A stretch of 51,088 bases of DNA, from contig DDQE01000013.1 in the NCBI GenBank assembly GCA_002342545.1, positions 46,891 to 97,978 of the forward strand, written 5' to 3'. Source of the DNA: Caryophanales bacterium UBA2450 (lineage in GTDB: Bacteria > Bacillota_I > Bacilli_A > RFN20 > CAG-826). The position numbers and the translations under genes are program-made. Within the stretch, counting starts at the first letter, position 1. Every line of letters begins with the position of its first letter. Positions 16,918 through 25,315 of the stretch are shown here, piece by piece. The notes below the pieces were generated by a model. The model was not told where the DNA came from. It ran no database searches and saw nothing but the letters and a program-made list of their open reading frames with translations.

Positions 16918-19122
16918 ATGAAAAAGATAATAGCTCCAATTTTATTGTCGACATTATTATTTTCAACATTTGTTTTGTCTACCAATCAAAAAGAGGCTCA
17001 AGCCGCTAACGCTACTGCCCCAAGCGATTATTATTCATCAATCAACTCCACTATGAAGGGCGATACTTTAAAAGTCGCACTTTATAACATTATTAAAGGT
17101 CACACAAGAATTCCTTATGATAGTTTAGAGCCTGCAATGAAAGTCACCGATAGAGATTATAATCTCTCTCCTTTAGGCACTGACGATGATAATCCATATA
17201 TTGTTACTCTATATGCTGATTATAATGGAGATAAATCAACAGCAATAAGATACGGAGATTCATGTGGTGGTTATAACACAAGCGGAAATCAAATTTGGAA
17301 CAAAGAACATATTTGGGCTAAATCAAATGGATTCGCCACAGAAAGCAAACCAGCTCATAGCGACCTTCATCATTTGAGAGCAAGCGATGAAAGATGTAAT
17401 AATTTACGCGGAAATCTTCCATTTAACACAGTCAGTCAACATACAAGTTCTAATGCAGTAGAAAACCACTACAAGCAAAAAACAGACAACTATCGAATTA
17501 CCAATTCTTATTTTGAACCACGGGATTCTGATAAAGGTGATGTTGCTAGAGCCTTATTCTATATGGCAACACGATATTATAACGGTGATGGATCTAATAG
17601 CGCTTTATCTTTAACAAATGGTACTGATTCTTCAGGTGGAAAATGGGGTTATTTAGATACTCTACTTGCGTGGCATGAAGCTGATCCAGTAGACGAATTT
17701 GAAGCTCATAGAAACGATTTAATCTACGAACAATTCCAACACAATAGAAATCCATATATCGACCATCCAGAATACGCTCGAGCGGTTTTTAAAAACGAAC
17801 CACTTGTTGAACCAGATACATTAACAAACTTAACTTATACAGGTAATCCAACTAAAACTTCTTATAGAGAAGGTGAATCATTTAACTCTAATGGCTTAAC
17901 TGTGACTGCTACTTTTAAAAAAGAAGATAATTCAACATATACCACTAACGTTACTGAATTTGTTTCTTGGTCTCCTAATCCATTAACTAAAAACACCACT
18001 TCCGTTACTGGTTCATATACATTTGGAGATGTCACAAAATCAATAACCATTACTGGATTAACTGTTTCATCATTAGATTCTATTAAAATATCTGGTAGCC
18101 CTAATAAAGCAGTTTATGATGAAGGAGATATCTTTGTATCTACTGGTTTAACTGTATACGCAAAATATGGACAAGACGAAGTTGATGTTTCTAGTACCGC
18201 TACTTGGAGTAGCACTCCTTTAGAAAAAGGGCAAACTAGTGTGACAGTTACTTATGGCGGATTTAACGCTGCTTATATAGGCCTTTTAGTTAAAGAAAAA
18301 GCATTATCTACAAACACCATTACTTTTGCTGATTCATCTAATGATGGTTCTGGACAAATAAGCACTGCTACTGCAAATAAAAAGATGATGAACGGAAGTG
18401 ATATAGCGTCTGTGACAGCAATCAACAATGTCTACGAAGGTAAAACAGGATTAAAAGTTGCCAGTAAAAATGCTGGTTCTTTAACCATTTCATTAAAGCA
18501 ATCAACATATGTATCTAAAATAGTTGTTCGTGCAAAAAAATATAGCACAGATAACACTACTGCAACTGTATCAACTAACGGACCAAGTTCATCGACATTC
18601 TCTCCACAAAGTGAATTAGACGACTATGAAATTACTGTTAACGCATCAATCACGACAATTACATTCTCTACATCCGGCAAACAAAGATTTTATCTTAAAG
18701 GCTTTGATATAGTTTCTGGTTCAGGAAGCGGAACTGACTCAATCACCGAATGGGGAGTTAGTTATTTACATATTGGTGATTCATCTTTTGATGGACAAGG
18801 TACTGGGTTATGTAAATCAAATGATTTATATAAATATGCAAAGGTGGCCTTATTTAATCTAAACTCTGCTGAGAGTGGTACCATCAGCAAGCTTCAAAAT
18901 GATTCTAAATATTCAAATGAATACGCTAGATATTTAGCGTGGGCAAAAGCATGTGAAGATGATTCTCCATTTATTAATACTTTTGAATTTGTCTCTAATA
19001 GAGTAAATAGTTCCATAAATATTGAATCTAATTCCACTATGATTGTCATCCTTTCTATAAGTTCAATAAGCGTTTTAGCGTTTTCAGTTTTATTAATCAT
19101 CAAAAAACGTAAACATCAATGA
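16918..19122 (+). CDS. surface-anchored endonuclease I family nuclease
   Basis: A 734-residue secreted nuclease. It begins with a signal peptide (MKKIIAPILLSTLLFSTF...AQA), followed by an endonuclease I domain (about 30-280) with CGGYNTSG, NKEHIWAKSNGF, AHSDLHHLRASD and NNLRGNLPF, the catalytic His/Asn region of the family. Two Ig-like Big_3 domains follow (about 300-460), then a beta-sandwich, a helical segment with WAKACED, and a C-terminal membrane helix with a KKRKHQ tail that holds the protein on the cell surface. The likely role is digestion of extracellular DNA or RNA for nucleoside salvage. ATG 16918 is preferred over TTG 16912. The glycosyltransferase gene overlaps its stop (ATGA). 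Confidence 0.85.
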   Translation: MKKIIAPILLSTLLFSTFVLSTNQKEAQAANATAPSDYYSSINSTMKGDTLKVALYNIIKGHTRIPYDSLEPAMKVTDRDYNLSPLGTDDDNPYIVTLYADYNGDKSTAIRYGDSCGGYNTSGNQIWNKEHIWAKSNGFATESKPAHSDLHHLRASDERCNNLRGNLPFNTVSQHTSSNAVENHYKQKTDNYRITNSYFEPRDSDKGDVARALFYMATRYYNGDGSNSALSLTNGTDSSGGKWGYLDTLLAWHEADPVDEFEAHRNDLIYEQFQHNRNPYIDHPEYARAVFKNEPLVEPDTLTNLTYTGNPTKTSYREGESFNSNGLTVTATFKKEDNSTYTTNVTEFVSWSPNPLTKNTTSVTGSYTFGDVTKSITITGLTVSSLDSIKISGSPNKAVYDEGDIFVSTGLTVYAKYGQDEVDVSSTATWSSTPLEKGQTSVTVTYGGFNAAYIGLLVKEKALSTNTITFADSSNDGSGQISTATANKKMMNGSDIASVTAINNVYEGKTGLKVASKNAGSLTISLKQSTYVSKIVVRAKKYSTDNTTATVSTNGPSSSTFSPQSELDDYEITVNASITTITFSTSGKQRFYLKGFDIVSGSGSGTDSITEWGVSYLHIGDSSFDGQGTGLCKSNDLYKYAKVALFNLNSAESGTISKLQNDSKYSNEYARYLAWAKACEDDSPFINTFEFVSNRVNSSINIESNSTMIVILSISSISVLAFSVLLIIKKRKHQ

Positions 19123-20129
19123 AAAAAGATTTTGTGATATTAATCCCATCTTATGAATCAGATGAGCAACTAATAAAAGTTGTAGATTCTTTAATTAATG
19201 AAGAACTACCTGTTTTAGTGGTTAACGATGGATCTAGTGAGCAATATGATGCTGTCTTTAAAAAAATTAAAGATAAGATTCAATATATTAAGTTAGACCA
19301 TAACCAAGGTAAGGGTGCAGCCTTAAAAGAAGGATATAGAAATATCCCTACTTTATTTCCTGAGGCTAGATACGTTATAACCGCGGATGGAGACGGACAA
19401 CATTCCACTAAAGATATCGTTAAGATGTCTAAGTTATTATTAGAAAAAGATGAATGCGTATTAGGTATAAGACCATTTGATAAATCAGTGCCTTTTAGAA
19501 GTAGGTTTGGTAATTATTTTTCTCAAACCACTAGAGGGTTAGCCACTAAGACATATCTAAAGGACGATCAATGTGGATTAAGAGGGTTCCCTATTAGATA
19601 TTTAGATGAATTATCGAAAATCAAAGGAAATAGATATGATTATGAAATTAATCAATTAACTTCATTTCAGTTAAGAGATTATCCAATCATTCCTATGGAA
19701 ATAGAGTTAATCTATCCTAAAGATAACAACAAAAAAACTCACTTTAGAAACGTTAAAGATACTTGGAATATCCAATGTATTATTGCTTTCCAAGGACTAC
19801 CATCTTTAATATCTTTATCATTATTAATTGCAGGTCTATTAGTCCTATATCATTTTGGATATTCTTTCCATCACTTAATAATCTTCCCAGCTTATCTAAT
19901 TAGTGCATGTTTAACTTTATTAATGTGGACAATATTAGAGCCATCTCAAAAGCCTTTAAATAGAGTATTAAAAGAATTATTATTCACCATAATAAAAATG
20001 ACATCCGTTTTCGCACTCATGTATTTATTTACAGATGCCTTTAAGATGTCATTTTTTATCGCGATCCCGTTATTAGTGATTTTGGCTTGTTTCTATAACT
20101 TGCTATTATCTAGAATTTTCGTTAATTAA
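19119..20129 (+). CDS. membrane glycosyltransferase family 2 (dolichyl-phosphate-mannose-synthase type)
   Basis: A 336-residue GT2 enzyme. The N-terminal GT-A domain (1-210) shows IPSYESDEQL, VVNDGSS, NQGKGAALKEGY and the metal site ADGDGQH, all typical of polyprenyl-phosphate glycosyltransferases. The rest has four predicted membrane helices (about 220-335), like the GtrA-type tail often fused to such enzymes. It likely moves a sugar to a lipid carrier for a surface glycan or glycosylated protein. It overlaps the endonuclease gene by four bases (ATGA) and converges with the XRE-nucleotidyltransferase gene, sharing four bases. Confidence 0.88.
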   Translation: MKKDFVILIPSYESDEQLIKVVDSLINEELPVLVVNDGSSEQYDAVFKKIKDKIQYIKLDHNQGKGAALKEGYRNIPTLFPEARYVITADGDGQHSTKDIVKMSKLLLEKDECVLGIRPFDKSVPFRSRFGNYFSQTTRGLATKTYLKDDQCGLRGFPIRYLDELSKIKGNRYDYEINQLTSFQLRDYPIIPMEIELIYPKDNNKKTHFRNVKDTWNIQCIIAFQGLPSLISLSLLIAGLLVLYHFGYSFHHLIIFPAYLISACLTLLMWTILEPSQKPLNRVLKELLFTIIKMTSVFALMYLFTDAFKMSFFIAIPLLVILACFYNLLLSRIFVN

Positions 20130-20581
20130 TATATTTTTATCCCTTCTACTAAAACATTTTCGACAAATGCAGCACTCCCAACAAGTTGTTCAACCGTTTG
20201 AAGATCAATTTTTTTGCCTAATGCATTAGTTAATTCGTCCGCCATTCCAAAAAATGAAAGACCCATCTTGTGACAAACAACGATGATATCTACATCACTT
20301 TCTGGTTTGGCCTCTTTTCTAGCATAGCTGCCATACAAATAAGCACATCTAACTTCTGGATACTTTTTAAAAATTTGAGCGCATGTTAATTTGATAAATT
20401 GTAAACCAAGAATTCTATTCTTTTCAGCATTATCAAGGATCTCTAAAACTTTTCTTCTCATTTCTTCATATTCATTGTTTTCTTCATAATATTGAAAAGA
20501 ACGTCTAGAAACACCGCATATTTGGGCGGCCTCAACTTGGGTTAGACCTAGTTCTTTTCTTTTTTGTTTTAGCTCATTCAT
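20126..20581 (-). CDS. XRE helix-turn-helix fused to a minimal nucleotidyltransferase
   Basis: A 151-residue protein with an N-terminal XRE helix-turn-helix (LGLTQVEAAQICGVSRRSFQYYE, 11-33) and a C-terminal MNT-type nucleotidyltransferase: YGSYARKEAKPESDVDI (G84, S85, D96, D98) with a third carboxylate at D126. Minimal nucleotidyltransferases of this type act as antitoxins that modify HEPN toxins, but no HEPN gene is next to it. Its start overlaps the stop of the ORF6N/PLD gene (ATGA), so those two are the cotranscribed partners. The DNA-binding part suggests autoregulation. The function of this fusion is unknown. Confidence 0.85.
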   Translation of the reverse strand: MNELKQKRKELGLTQVEAAQICGVSRRSFQYYEENNEYEEMRRKVLEILDNAEKNRILGLQFIKLTCAQIFKKYPEVRCAYLYGSYARKEAKPESDVDIIVVCHKMGLSFFGMADELTNALGKKIDLQTVEQLVGSAAFVENVLVEGIKIY

Positions 20582-21519
20582 AAAATATAGTCTCCTAATT
20601 TTTCTTTATATAGTTTTAAGTCCTTGATTTCTAATATTGTTGTTATTCTATTACCACTATCCTTAGAAGAATGGCCGCAATGATATATTTTTTCGGTATT
20701 ATATCCTATATCTATAAAGATATAACGATCATGAAATCTTCCTTCATTCGGTTTTAGTTTAATTGATATGCCAGTGTCCATCCTAAAATCATTAAGCATA
20801 TTGTCATCTACTTTATCTTTAAATTTGTTATCACTAATAACAGTTATTTCAACATCCTTGTTCACTGATTTTAATAAAGACAAAGTTTTGATATTGATAT
20901 AGTCATCTATGATCACTAATGAATGTTTGGCGAAAGAATATATTTGCTTATAAGCGATATCTGATTCAATTCTTTCTCCATTCATAATTAAGAAATGTCT
21001 AAATTTAGATGGATCCATAAAGTTATCCATCACTATTTCTAATTTAGATTCGATATTTTCAAATCTTTTATCGCACTCAGAAAATCTATTTTCAATATAT
21101 GCATTTGTATTTGTTAATAAATGTCCGCTTTCCTCAATGTAATCTTTCATATTTTTAAAGAGCTTAATAAGGGCGATACTTTGCTTAATAGCAAGATCAC
21201 CTTTTAAAACAGTCATAAGCATATAGATACCTTGTTCAGTAAAAGCATACGGGGGTTTTCTAGTACCTCCCCAACTTGATGTGAAATTTTTGCACTTCAA
21301 GAACGCACTCCACTCTTTTTCAGTTAATTGAAACATAAATCCAACATCAAATCTTTCAATATTATTTTTTACTTGTCTATTAAAATATCGTGTTTCATAA
21401 CCATATATCTCTGCTAAATCAAAATCCAGCATCACTCTTTGGCCGCGTATTAAATAAATCTTGTCTTTAATACTTTTTTCATCAACAATCACAAGTTCTT
21501 CGTTTGCTACATTCGACAT
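20578..21519 (-). CDS. ORF6N-domain protein with PLD-like C-terminal domain
   Basis: A 313-residue protein. Residues 1-110 form an ORF6N domain (KDKIYLIRGQRVMLDFDLAEIYG...FMFQLTEKEW...PPYAFTEQGIYMLMT), a putative DNA-binding domain common in phage and plasmids. A helical linker follows, and the C-terminal part (about 170-313) ends in FHDRYIFID and YHCGHSSKDSGN, an HxR...D...GxSxxD variant of the phospholipase-D-like fold. The ATG at 21519 has an AAGAGGTG site; the upstream GTG at 21528 lies inside that site and is rejected. Two truncated copies of its N-terminal domain lie directly upstream. It overlaps the XRE-nucleotidyltransferase start. Confidence 0.82.
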   Translation of the reverse strand: MSNVANEELVIVDEKSIKDKIYLIRGQRVMLDFDLAEIYGYETRYFNRQVKNNIERFDVGFMFQLTEKEWSAFLKCKNFTSSWGGTRKPPYAFTEQGIYMLMTVLKGDLAIKQSIALIKLFKNMKDYIEESGHLLTNTNAYIENRFSECDKRFENIESKLEIVMDNFMDPSKFRHFLIMNGERIESDIAYKQIYSFAKHSLVIIDDYINIKTLSLLKSVNKDVEITVISDNKFKDKVDDNMLNDFRMDTGISIKLKPNEGRFHDRYIFIDIGYNTEKIYHCGHSSKDSGNRITTILEIKDLKLYKEKLGDYIL

Positions 21520-21531
21520 ACTAAACACCTC

Positions 21532-21851
21532 TTAAATAGTCATAAGCATATAAATGCCTTGTTCGGTAAAAGCATATGGTAAATATCTTCTTTTAGAAGA
21601 TAAAGTTTTTGCGGTCCGATTTTTCGACCGCAAAATTGATTCCCATTCACTTTTTTAAGTTGAAACATAAAATCCGGACCAAATCTTTTTATATTAGTTT
21701 TAACTTGTTCGTTTAATTTACGAGTTTCATATCCGTAAATTTCTGCCAAATCAAAATCTAGCATCACTCTTTGGCCACGTATTAAATAAATCTTGTCTTT
21801 AATACTATTTTCATCAACTATCATAATTTCTTTATTTGCTACATTTGACAT
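21532..21851 (-). pseudogene. truncated, frameshifted ORF6N-domain copy (cassette B)
   Basis: This copy begins MSNVANKEIMIVDEN and follows the full ORF6N protein closely to FMFQLKK. At the A6 run 21651-21656 the frame is lost; one extra A would restore SEWESILRSKNRTAKTLSSKRRYLPYAFTEQGIYMLMTI and a stop at 21532. Without correction the reading frame ends at 21540 with an unrelated tail. Even repaired, it stops at the same residue as cassette C, just after MLMT, where the full gene continues VLKGDLAIKQS. Start ATG 21851 is chosen because the ribosome site AAGAG abuts the earlier ATG at 21860. Confidence 0.75.
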
Positions 21852-21863
21852 AATGCACATCTC

Positions 21864-22196
21864 TTAAAAAGTCATAACCATATAGATACCTAGTTCGATA
21901 AATGCATAAGGCAAAGATGAACGTCCACCGCTATTTCCAACTGTCCATATTCGCGTGGTCACAATTTGTGACCTCACAAAATAATTTGATTCCTCCTTAG
22001 TAATTTGAAACATAAAACCATCAGAAAAACGCTCTATATTACGATTAATTTGCTGGTTGAATACTTTTGTTGAATATCCATAGATTTCCGCTAAATCAAA
22101 ATCTAACATTACTTTTTGGCCGCGGACTAAATAAATCTTATCTTTAATGTTGTTTTCATCAACTATCATAATTTCTTTATTTACTACATTTGACAT
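21864..22196 (-). CDS. truncated ORF6N-domain copy (cassette C)
   Basis: A 110-residue ORF6N-only protein, MSNVVNKEIMIVDEN...GIYMVMTF. The first 65 residues are close to the full gene at 20578-21519, the middle (residues about 70-95) is quite different, and the end PYAFIELGIYMVMT returns to the shared sequence before stopping. It therefore lacks the linker and the PLD-like domain. It is the first gene after the promoter at 22227-22255. It may be a functional small DNA-binding protein or a remnant of tandem duplication; the intact frame and ribosome site favour expression. Confidence 0.75.
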   Translation of the reverse strand: MSNVVNKEIMIVDENNIKDKIYLVRGQKVMLDFDLAEIYGYSTKVFNQQINRNIERFSDGFMFQITKEESNYFVRSQIVTTRIWTVGNSGGRSSLPYAFIELGIYMVMTF

Positions 22197-22226
22197 AATA
22201 CATACCTGTAAATATTAGATATCTAT

Positions 22227-22255
22227 ATTATATATGCGCATTTAATTTTGCGCAA
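22227..22255 (-). promoter_or_regulatory. promoter with TGCGCA palindromes ahead of the ORF6N array
   Basis: On the minus strand TTGCGC (22250-22255) and TATAAT (22227-22232) are 17 bases apart. Two copies of the palindrome TGCGCA (22235-22240 and 22249-22254) sit in and beside this promoter, 14 bases apart start to start, and look like operators, perhaps for the XRE domain encoded downstream. Confidence 0.5.
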
Positions 22256-22293
22256 ACAAAAAGAGCCTTGTTTGTATATGAATTTTAGGCTCT
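22256..22293 (-). terminator. terminator of the fructokinase gene
   Basis: On the minus strand AGAGCC (22288-22293) pairs with GGCTCT (22262-22267) and is followed by TTTTTG, just after the fructokinase stop. Confidence 0.75.
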
Positions 22294-22300
22294 AATTTGT

Positions 22301-23227
22301 TTACTTAATCGAAGCTAAGAATTGATCAATTTCTTCTTCGCTAGGAGCAACATTAATCGCTCCTTTTTTAAGAGTGGCAAGTCCTCCAACTACATTTGCT
22401 CTAGTAAGATAATGAATAACTTCTTTATCACAATTAATAAATTCAGGGTGATTAACTAAAGACGCTAAGAAATAGGAATAGAAAGCATCTCCCGCTCCAG
22501 TCGTATCTACTGGTTTTACTTTTATAGTAGGAACTTCTACTATATGGCCATTATGATAATAAATTGAGCCTTTAGAGCCTAATGTTATGACTGCGATTTG
22601 ATTTTCATTTAATAGAGTTTTTAAACCTTTAACTAAATCTTTTTCTTTGGTTAATAATTCAACTTCCTCAATAGAAAACTTTAAAATATCTGCCTCTTTT
22701 AATGCTTTAATAAATATTTCTTTAGCCTCGGCTTCACTATTAAAGATGTCGTCACGATAATTAATATCAAAAGATATTTTAGCGTTAGTTTCTTTTTTAA
22801 TTCTCTTTACTAGTTCAAAGAAGAATTCTCTACCTTCTTTTTCTGATAGCATTAATGAACCGATATGGATAATATCGTTATATTTAATATCCTTTAAGTT
22901 AATTGAATTAATATCAAAGATATAATCCGCTCCAAAAGAGCGATCAAATTTAAATGACCTTTCTCCATTATCTAGACTAACAATCGCTTTAGAAGTATAT
23001 CGATCAGTTAAAACTTTAATATCTAAATATTTAAAAGGTTTACCTTTAGCGGTATTTAATAACAAATCTCCATCTTCGTCTTTACCAACAGTGCCAATAA
23101 AGCCAACGTCTTTGGTATATAAAAGAGCGTTACACGCAACATTAAAAGGCGCTCCACCAGGTAAGGTGGTTTTAGACTCACCATCTTTAAAGATGTCCAC
23201 TAAGATTTCACCAATTGAAATAAACAT
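22301..23227 (-). CDS. scrK: fructokinase (PfkB family)
   Basis: A 308-residue PfkB-family kinase converting fructose to fructose 6-phosphate. PfkB signature 1 is GGAPFNVACNALLYTKDVG and signature 2 is DTTGAGDAFYSYFL with the catalytic Asp; GGAPxNVA is typical of fructokinases. An AAAGGA site precedes the ATG. It is the last gene of the fructan locus and lies behind a terminator hairpin (23246-23267), so it may be reached by read-through or have a weak promoter of its own. It completes the pathway by capturing fructose released by the cytoplasmic GH32 enzyme. Confidence 0.9.
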   Translation of the reverse strand: MFISIGEILVDIFKDGESKTTLPGGAPFNVACNALLYTKDVGFIGTVGKDEDGDLLLNTAKGKPFKYLDIKVLTDRYTSKAIVSLDNGERSFKFDRSFGADYIFDINSINLKDIKYNDIIHIGSLMLSEKEGREFFFELVKRIKKETNAKISFDINYRDDIFNSEAEAKEIFIKALKEADILKFSIEEVELLTKEKDLVKGLKTLLNENQIAVITLGSKGSIYYHNGHIVEVPTIKVKPVDTTGAGDAFYSYFLASLVNHPEFINCDKEVIHYLTRANVVGGLATLKKGAINVAPSEEEIDQFLASIK

Positions 23228-23240
23228 ATTTATATTCCTT

Positions 23241-23267
23241 TTAAAAAGCCGAGAATTAACTCGGCTT
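23241..23267 (-). terminator. hairpin terminator behind the anchored surface protein gene
   Basis: On the minus strand AAGCCGAG and CTCGGCTT (23246-23267) form a perfect 8-bp stem with a 6-nt loop followed by a T run, between the surface protein stop and the fructokinase ribosome site. Confidence 0.75.
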
Positions 23268-23278
23268 ATAAGTTAGTA

Positions 23279-25237
23279 TTATTTTTGTTTTTTATGTTTT
23301 TTAACAACGAAGAACAATAAGAACGTTAAGATAACACTACATGAAACAATGATAATAATCGTGTAGGATGAGCCGTCTAAACTTAAAGGAGATAAGAAGC
23401 CTATGCCATTTGGAACAGGATAAACACCAGTTTTAATTGCAGTCATACTTTGACCTATGTTATAAACCTTGCTAACTTGAGAATTGACATAATAGTAATC
23501 TTCGCTTGAATCAACAAGAACTTTAGCTTCATCAGATAAACTATCATAATCGTCTTCTAAAGTTCCTAAATCAGATTTAGAAACAGAACACCATGAATAA
23601 TTACTAGAAGAGTTTCTAGCAACTCCAAAGTACTCCTCAACAAAGTCAAAAGCCTCTTTAAACTCTGGAATAAATTTACCTTCTTCGCTAGAAGCAAGTA
23701 CTAATTTGTTCATAACAACGCCATAATCAACATGTTCACTATTTGGATGTGTTTGACGGAGAGAATCGAGTACAAAAGATGGAAGAGAACTATATTTTGT
23801 AATGATTTCATCAAAGAAGGCTAAGCCCCATCCGCCACCGACTTTAGAATCTTCAATAGCGATATGCACTCTTTGATTTAAATATTTAGAACAATCAAGG
23901 TAGAATCTTGTCATTGTGCACATTCTAGCGCCGCTTGCAAAGATATTTGTCATATCAGCGTCTTTAAATGCTGGGTTATTACCATCACCATCTGCAGTAG
24001 TTGCTAACACATTATAATTAGCATCTAACAATGATAATCTTGCATAATGACCACCGATTTTTGCAGAGATTAATCCAGTACCAGATAATGTAAATTCAGG
24101 AGAAACGAATCTATATTTTGCGGATTCTGGAAGACCGGTATTAAATGTATCAATATCATCTGGTTCGCCAGTTAAGAATTTCTCTCCGGTTTTATTTAAA
24201 GGCATAAGGCCATCTTTATTATAGAAATAACCACCCCATTTATATTCTTTATCAGAATACATATAACCAAAATTAACGCTAGCTAAATTGCCATTTTCAT
24301 AAATTGAATTTCTTTGATCATATGCCCAGTTCGATAATTGAGTATTAACTTCAAATCCATCGTCAACGCTATCAACATTAGATTCTGCAGTTCTAACAGC
24401 TAAATAATAATCATTAGTCTCATAAAAATTCATAACGTAATCAATTGCGTTATTATTCCATGGAGTTGTGTTGAGTTGCTTATTTAATTGCATTTGTGTT
24501 TTTTGAACAGAATAATGCTTAGCAACTTCTGTTAAAGTTTGGTTAATGTATAGACCACCAAAGGTGAAGAAGCCAAAGCCAGCAGTGCTACCATCATGGA
24601 CAAAGATTAAGAATTTTTCTCCAACATTAATACCTTTATCACCACTAGGAAGTTCTAAAAATCTAAATGTTTGGTTACAAGTAATTTCACCATATTTTTT
24701 AAGATCGTCAGCCTTATCCTTATTTTCGTCATAAGTTCCATTAGGGGTTTCATCAAAGAAAGGCTTTATGTTGGTAATAACATCGAAACTTCTTGAAACA
24801 TTCCAGACGTTAATAAATATCTCACCAGAATTTAAACCACTATAATTAAAACAAATATATCTATGGTCGTCATCATGTAAAGTCAACTCAGGTGTTCGAT
24901 AGTTAATTCTAGTTCCGTTGCCACCTTCTTTACAGGAATCAATAAATTGGTCAACAGCGTTAAATGTTCTTTCTTGAGAATCCCATCCTTCAGCAGCACC
25001 ACTCCAGAAGCGATCATTTCTGCCTCTTAAATATGCGCTGTAGTCGTCAAGCCTATAATAGTCTATGCCATTATCAGTTTTTTCGACCCAACCACTATTA
25101 ACTGGTACATATGTTTGATAGTCTTCATCAGCTCTGACTTCAGAACTACTTTTTGGTGCCAAAGCCATCGCAGCCAAAGAACCACCAAAAACGCCAGCGG
25201 TCAAAGCGATACTTAAAAATTTGTTAATTTTTTTCAT
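23279..25237 (-). CDS. surface-anchored protein of the fructan locus
   Basis: A 652-residue secreted protein. It has a signal peptide (MKKINKFLSIALTAGVFGGSLAAMALA), a long beta-rich body, and a C-terminal membrane helix (SSYTIIIIVSCSVILTFLLFFVV) with a KKHKKQK tail. The segment ending NQRVHIAIEDSKVGGGWGLAFFDEIITKY repeats the pattern of the four-module lipoprotein at 26643-29129, so it is probably another glycan-binding protein. The ATG at 25237 is preferred over upstream in-frame codons because GAGGAG stands directly before it. A LacI-type operator (25251-25266) overlaps the region just upstream of the ribosome site. The true ligand is not known. Confidence 0.75.
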   Translation of the reverse strand: MKKINKFLSIALTAGVFGGSLAAMALAPKSSSEVRADEDYQTYVPVNSGWVEKTDNGIDYYRLDDYSAYLRGRNDRFWSGAAEGWDSQERTFNAVDQFIDSCKEGGNGTRINYRTPELTLHDDDHRYICFNYSGLNSGEIFINVWNVSRSFDVITNIKPFFDETPNGTYDENKDKADDLKKYGEITCNQTFRFLELPSGDKGINVGEKFLIFVHDGSTAGFGFFTFGGLYINQTLTEVAKHYSVQKTQMQLNKQLNTTPWNNNAIDYVMNFYETNDYYLAVRTAESNVDSVDDGFEVNTQLSNWAYDQRNSIYENGNLASVNFGYMYSDKEYKWGGYFYNKDGLMPLNKTGEKFLTGEPDDIDTFNTGLPESAKYRFVSPEFTLSGTGLISAKIGGHYARLSLLDANYNVLATTADGDGNNPAFKDADMTNIFASGARMCTMTRFYLDCSKYLNQRVHIAIEDSKVGGGWGLAFFDEIITKYSSLPSFVLDSLRQTHPNSEHVDYGVVMNKLVLASSEEGKFIPEFKEAFDFVEEYFGVARNSSSNYSWCSVSKSDLGTLEDDYDSLSDEAKVLVDSSEDYYYVNSQVSKVYNIGQSMTAIKTGVYPVPNGIGFLSPLSLDGSSYTIIIIVSCSVILTFLLFFVVKKHKKQK

Positions 25238-25250
25238 AATTTTTCTCCTC

Positions 25251-25266
25251 GTGGAAACGTTTCCAC
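25251..25266. promoter_or_regulatory. LacI-family operator
   Basis: GTGGAAACGTTTCCAC is a perfect 16-bp palindrome directly upstream of the ribosome site of the surface protein gene. Its core TGGAAACGTTTCCA is identical to the operator at 40866-40879. It fits a LacI-family or CcpA site. Confidence 0.85.
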
Positions 25267-25315
25267 AGATATTGTACATATAATGTACTATACTTTTTGC
25301 TTAAAAACAAAGCAT

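Noticed and set aside
21651..21656. Programmed -1 ribosomal frameshift site
   Set aside because: The zero-frame arrangement T-AAA-AAA-G does not give a proper X-XXY-YYZ slippery site; a base loss or transcriptional slippage is simpler.
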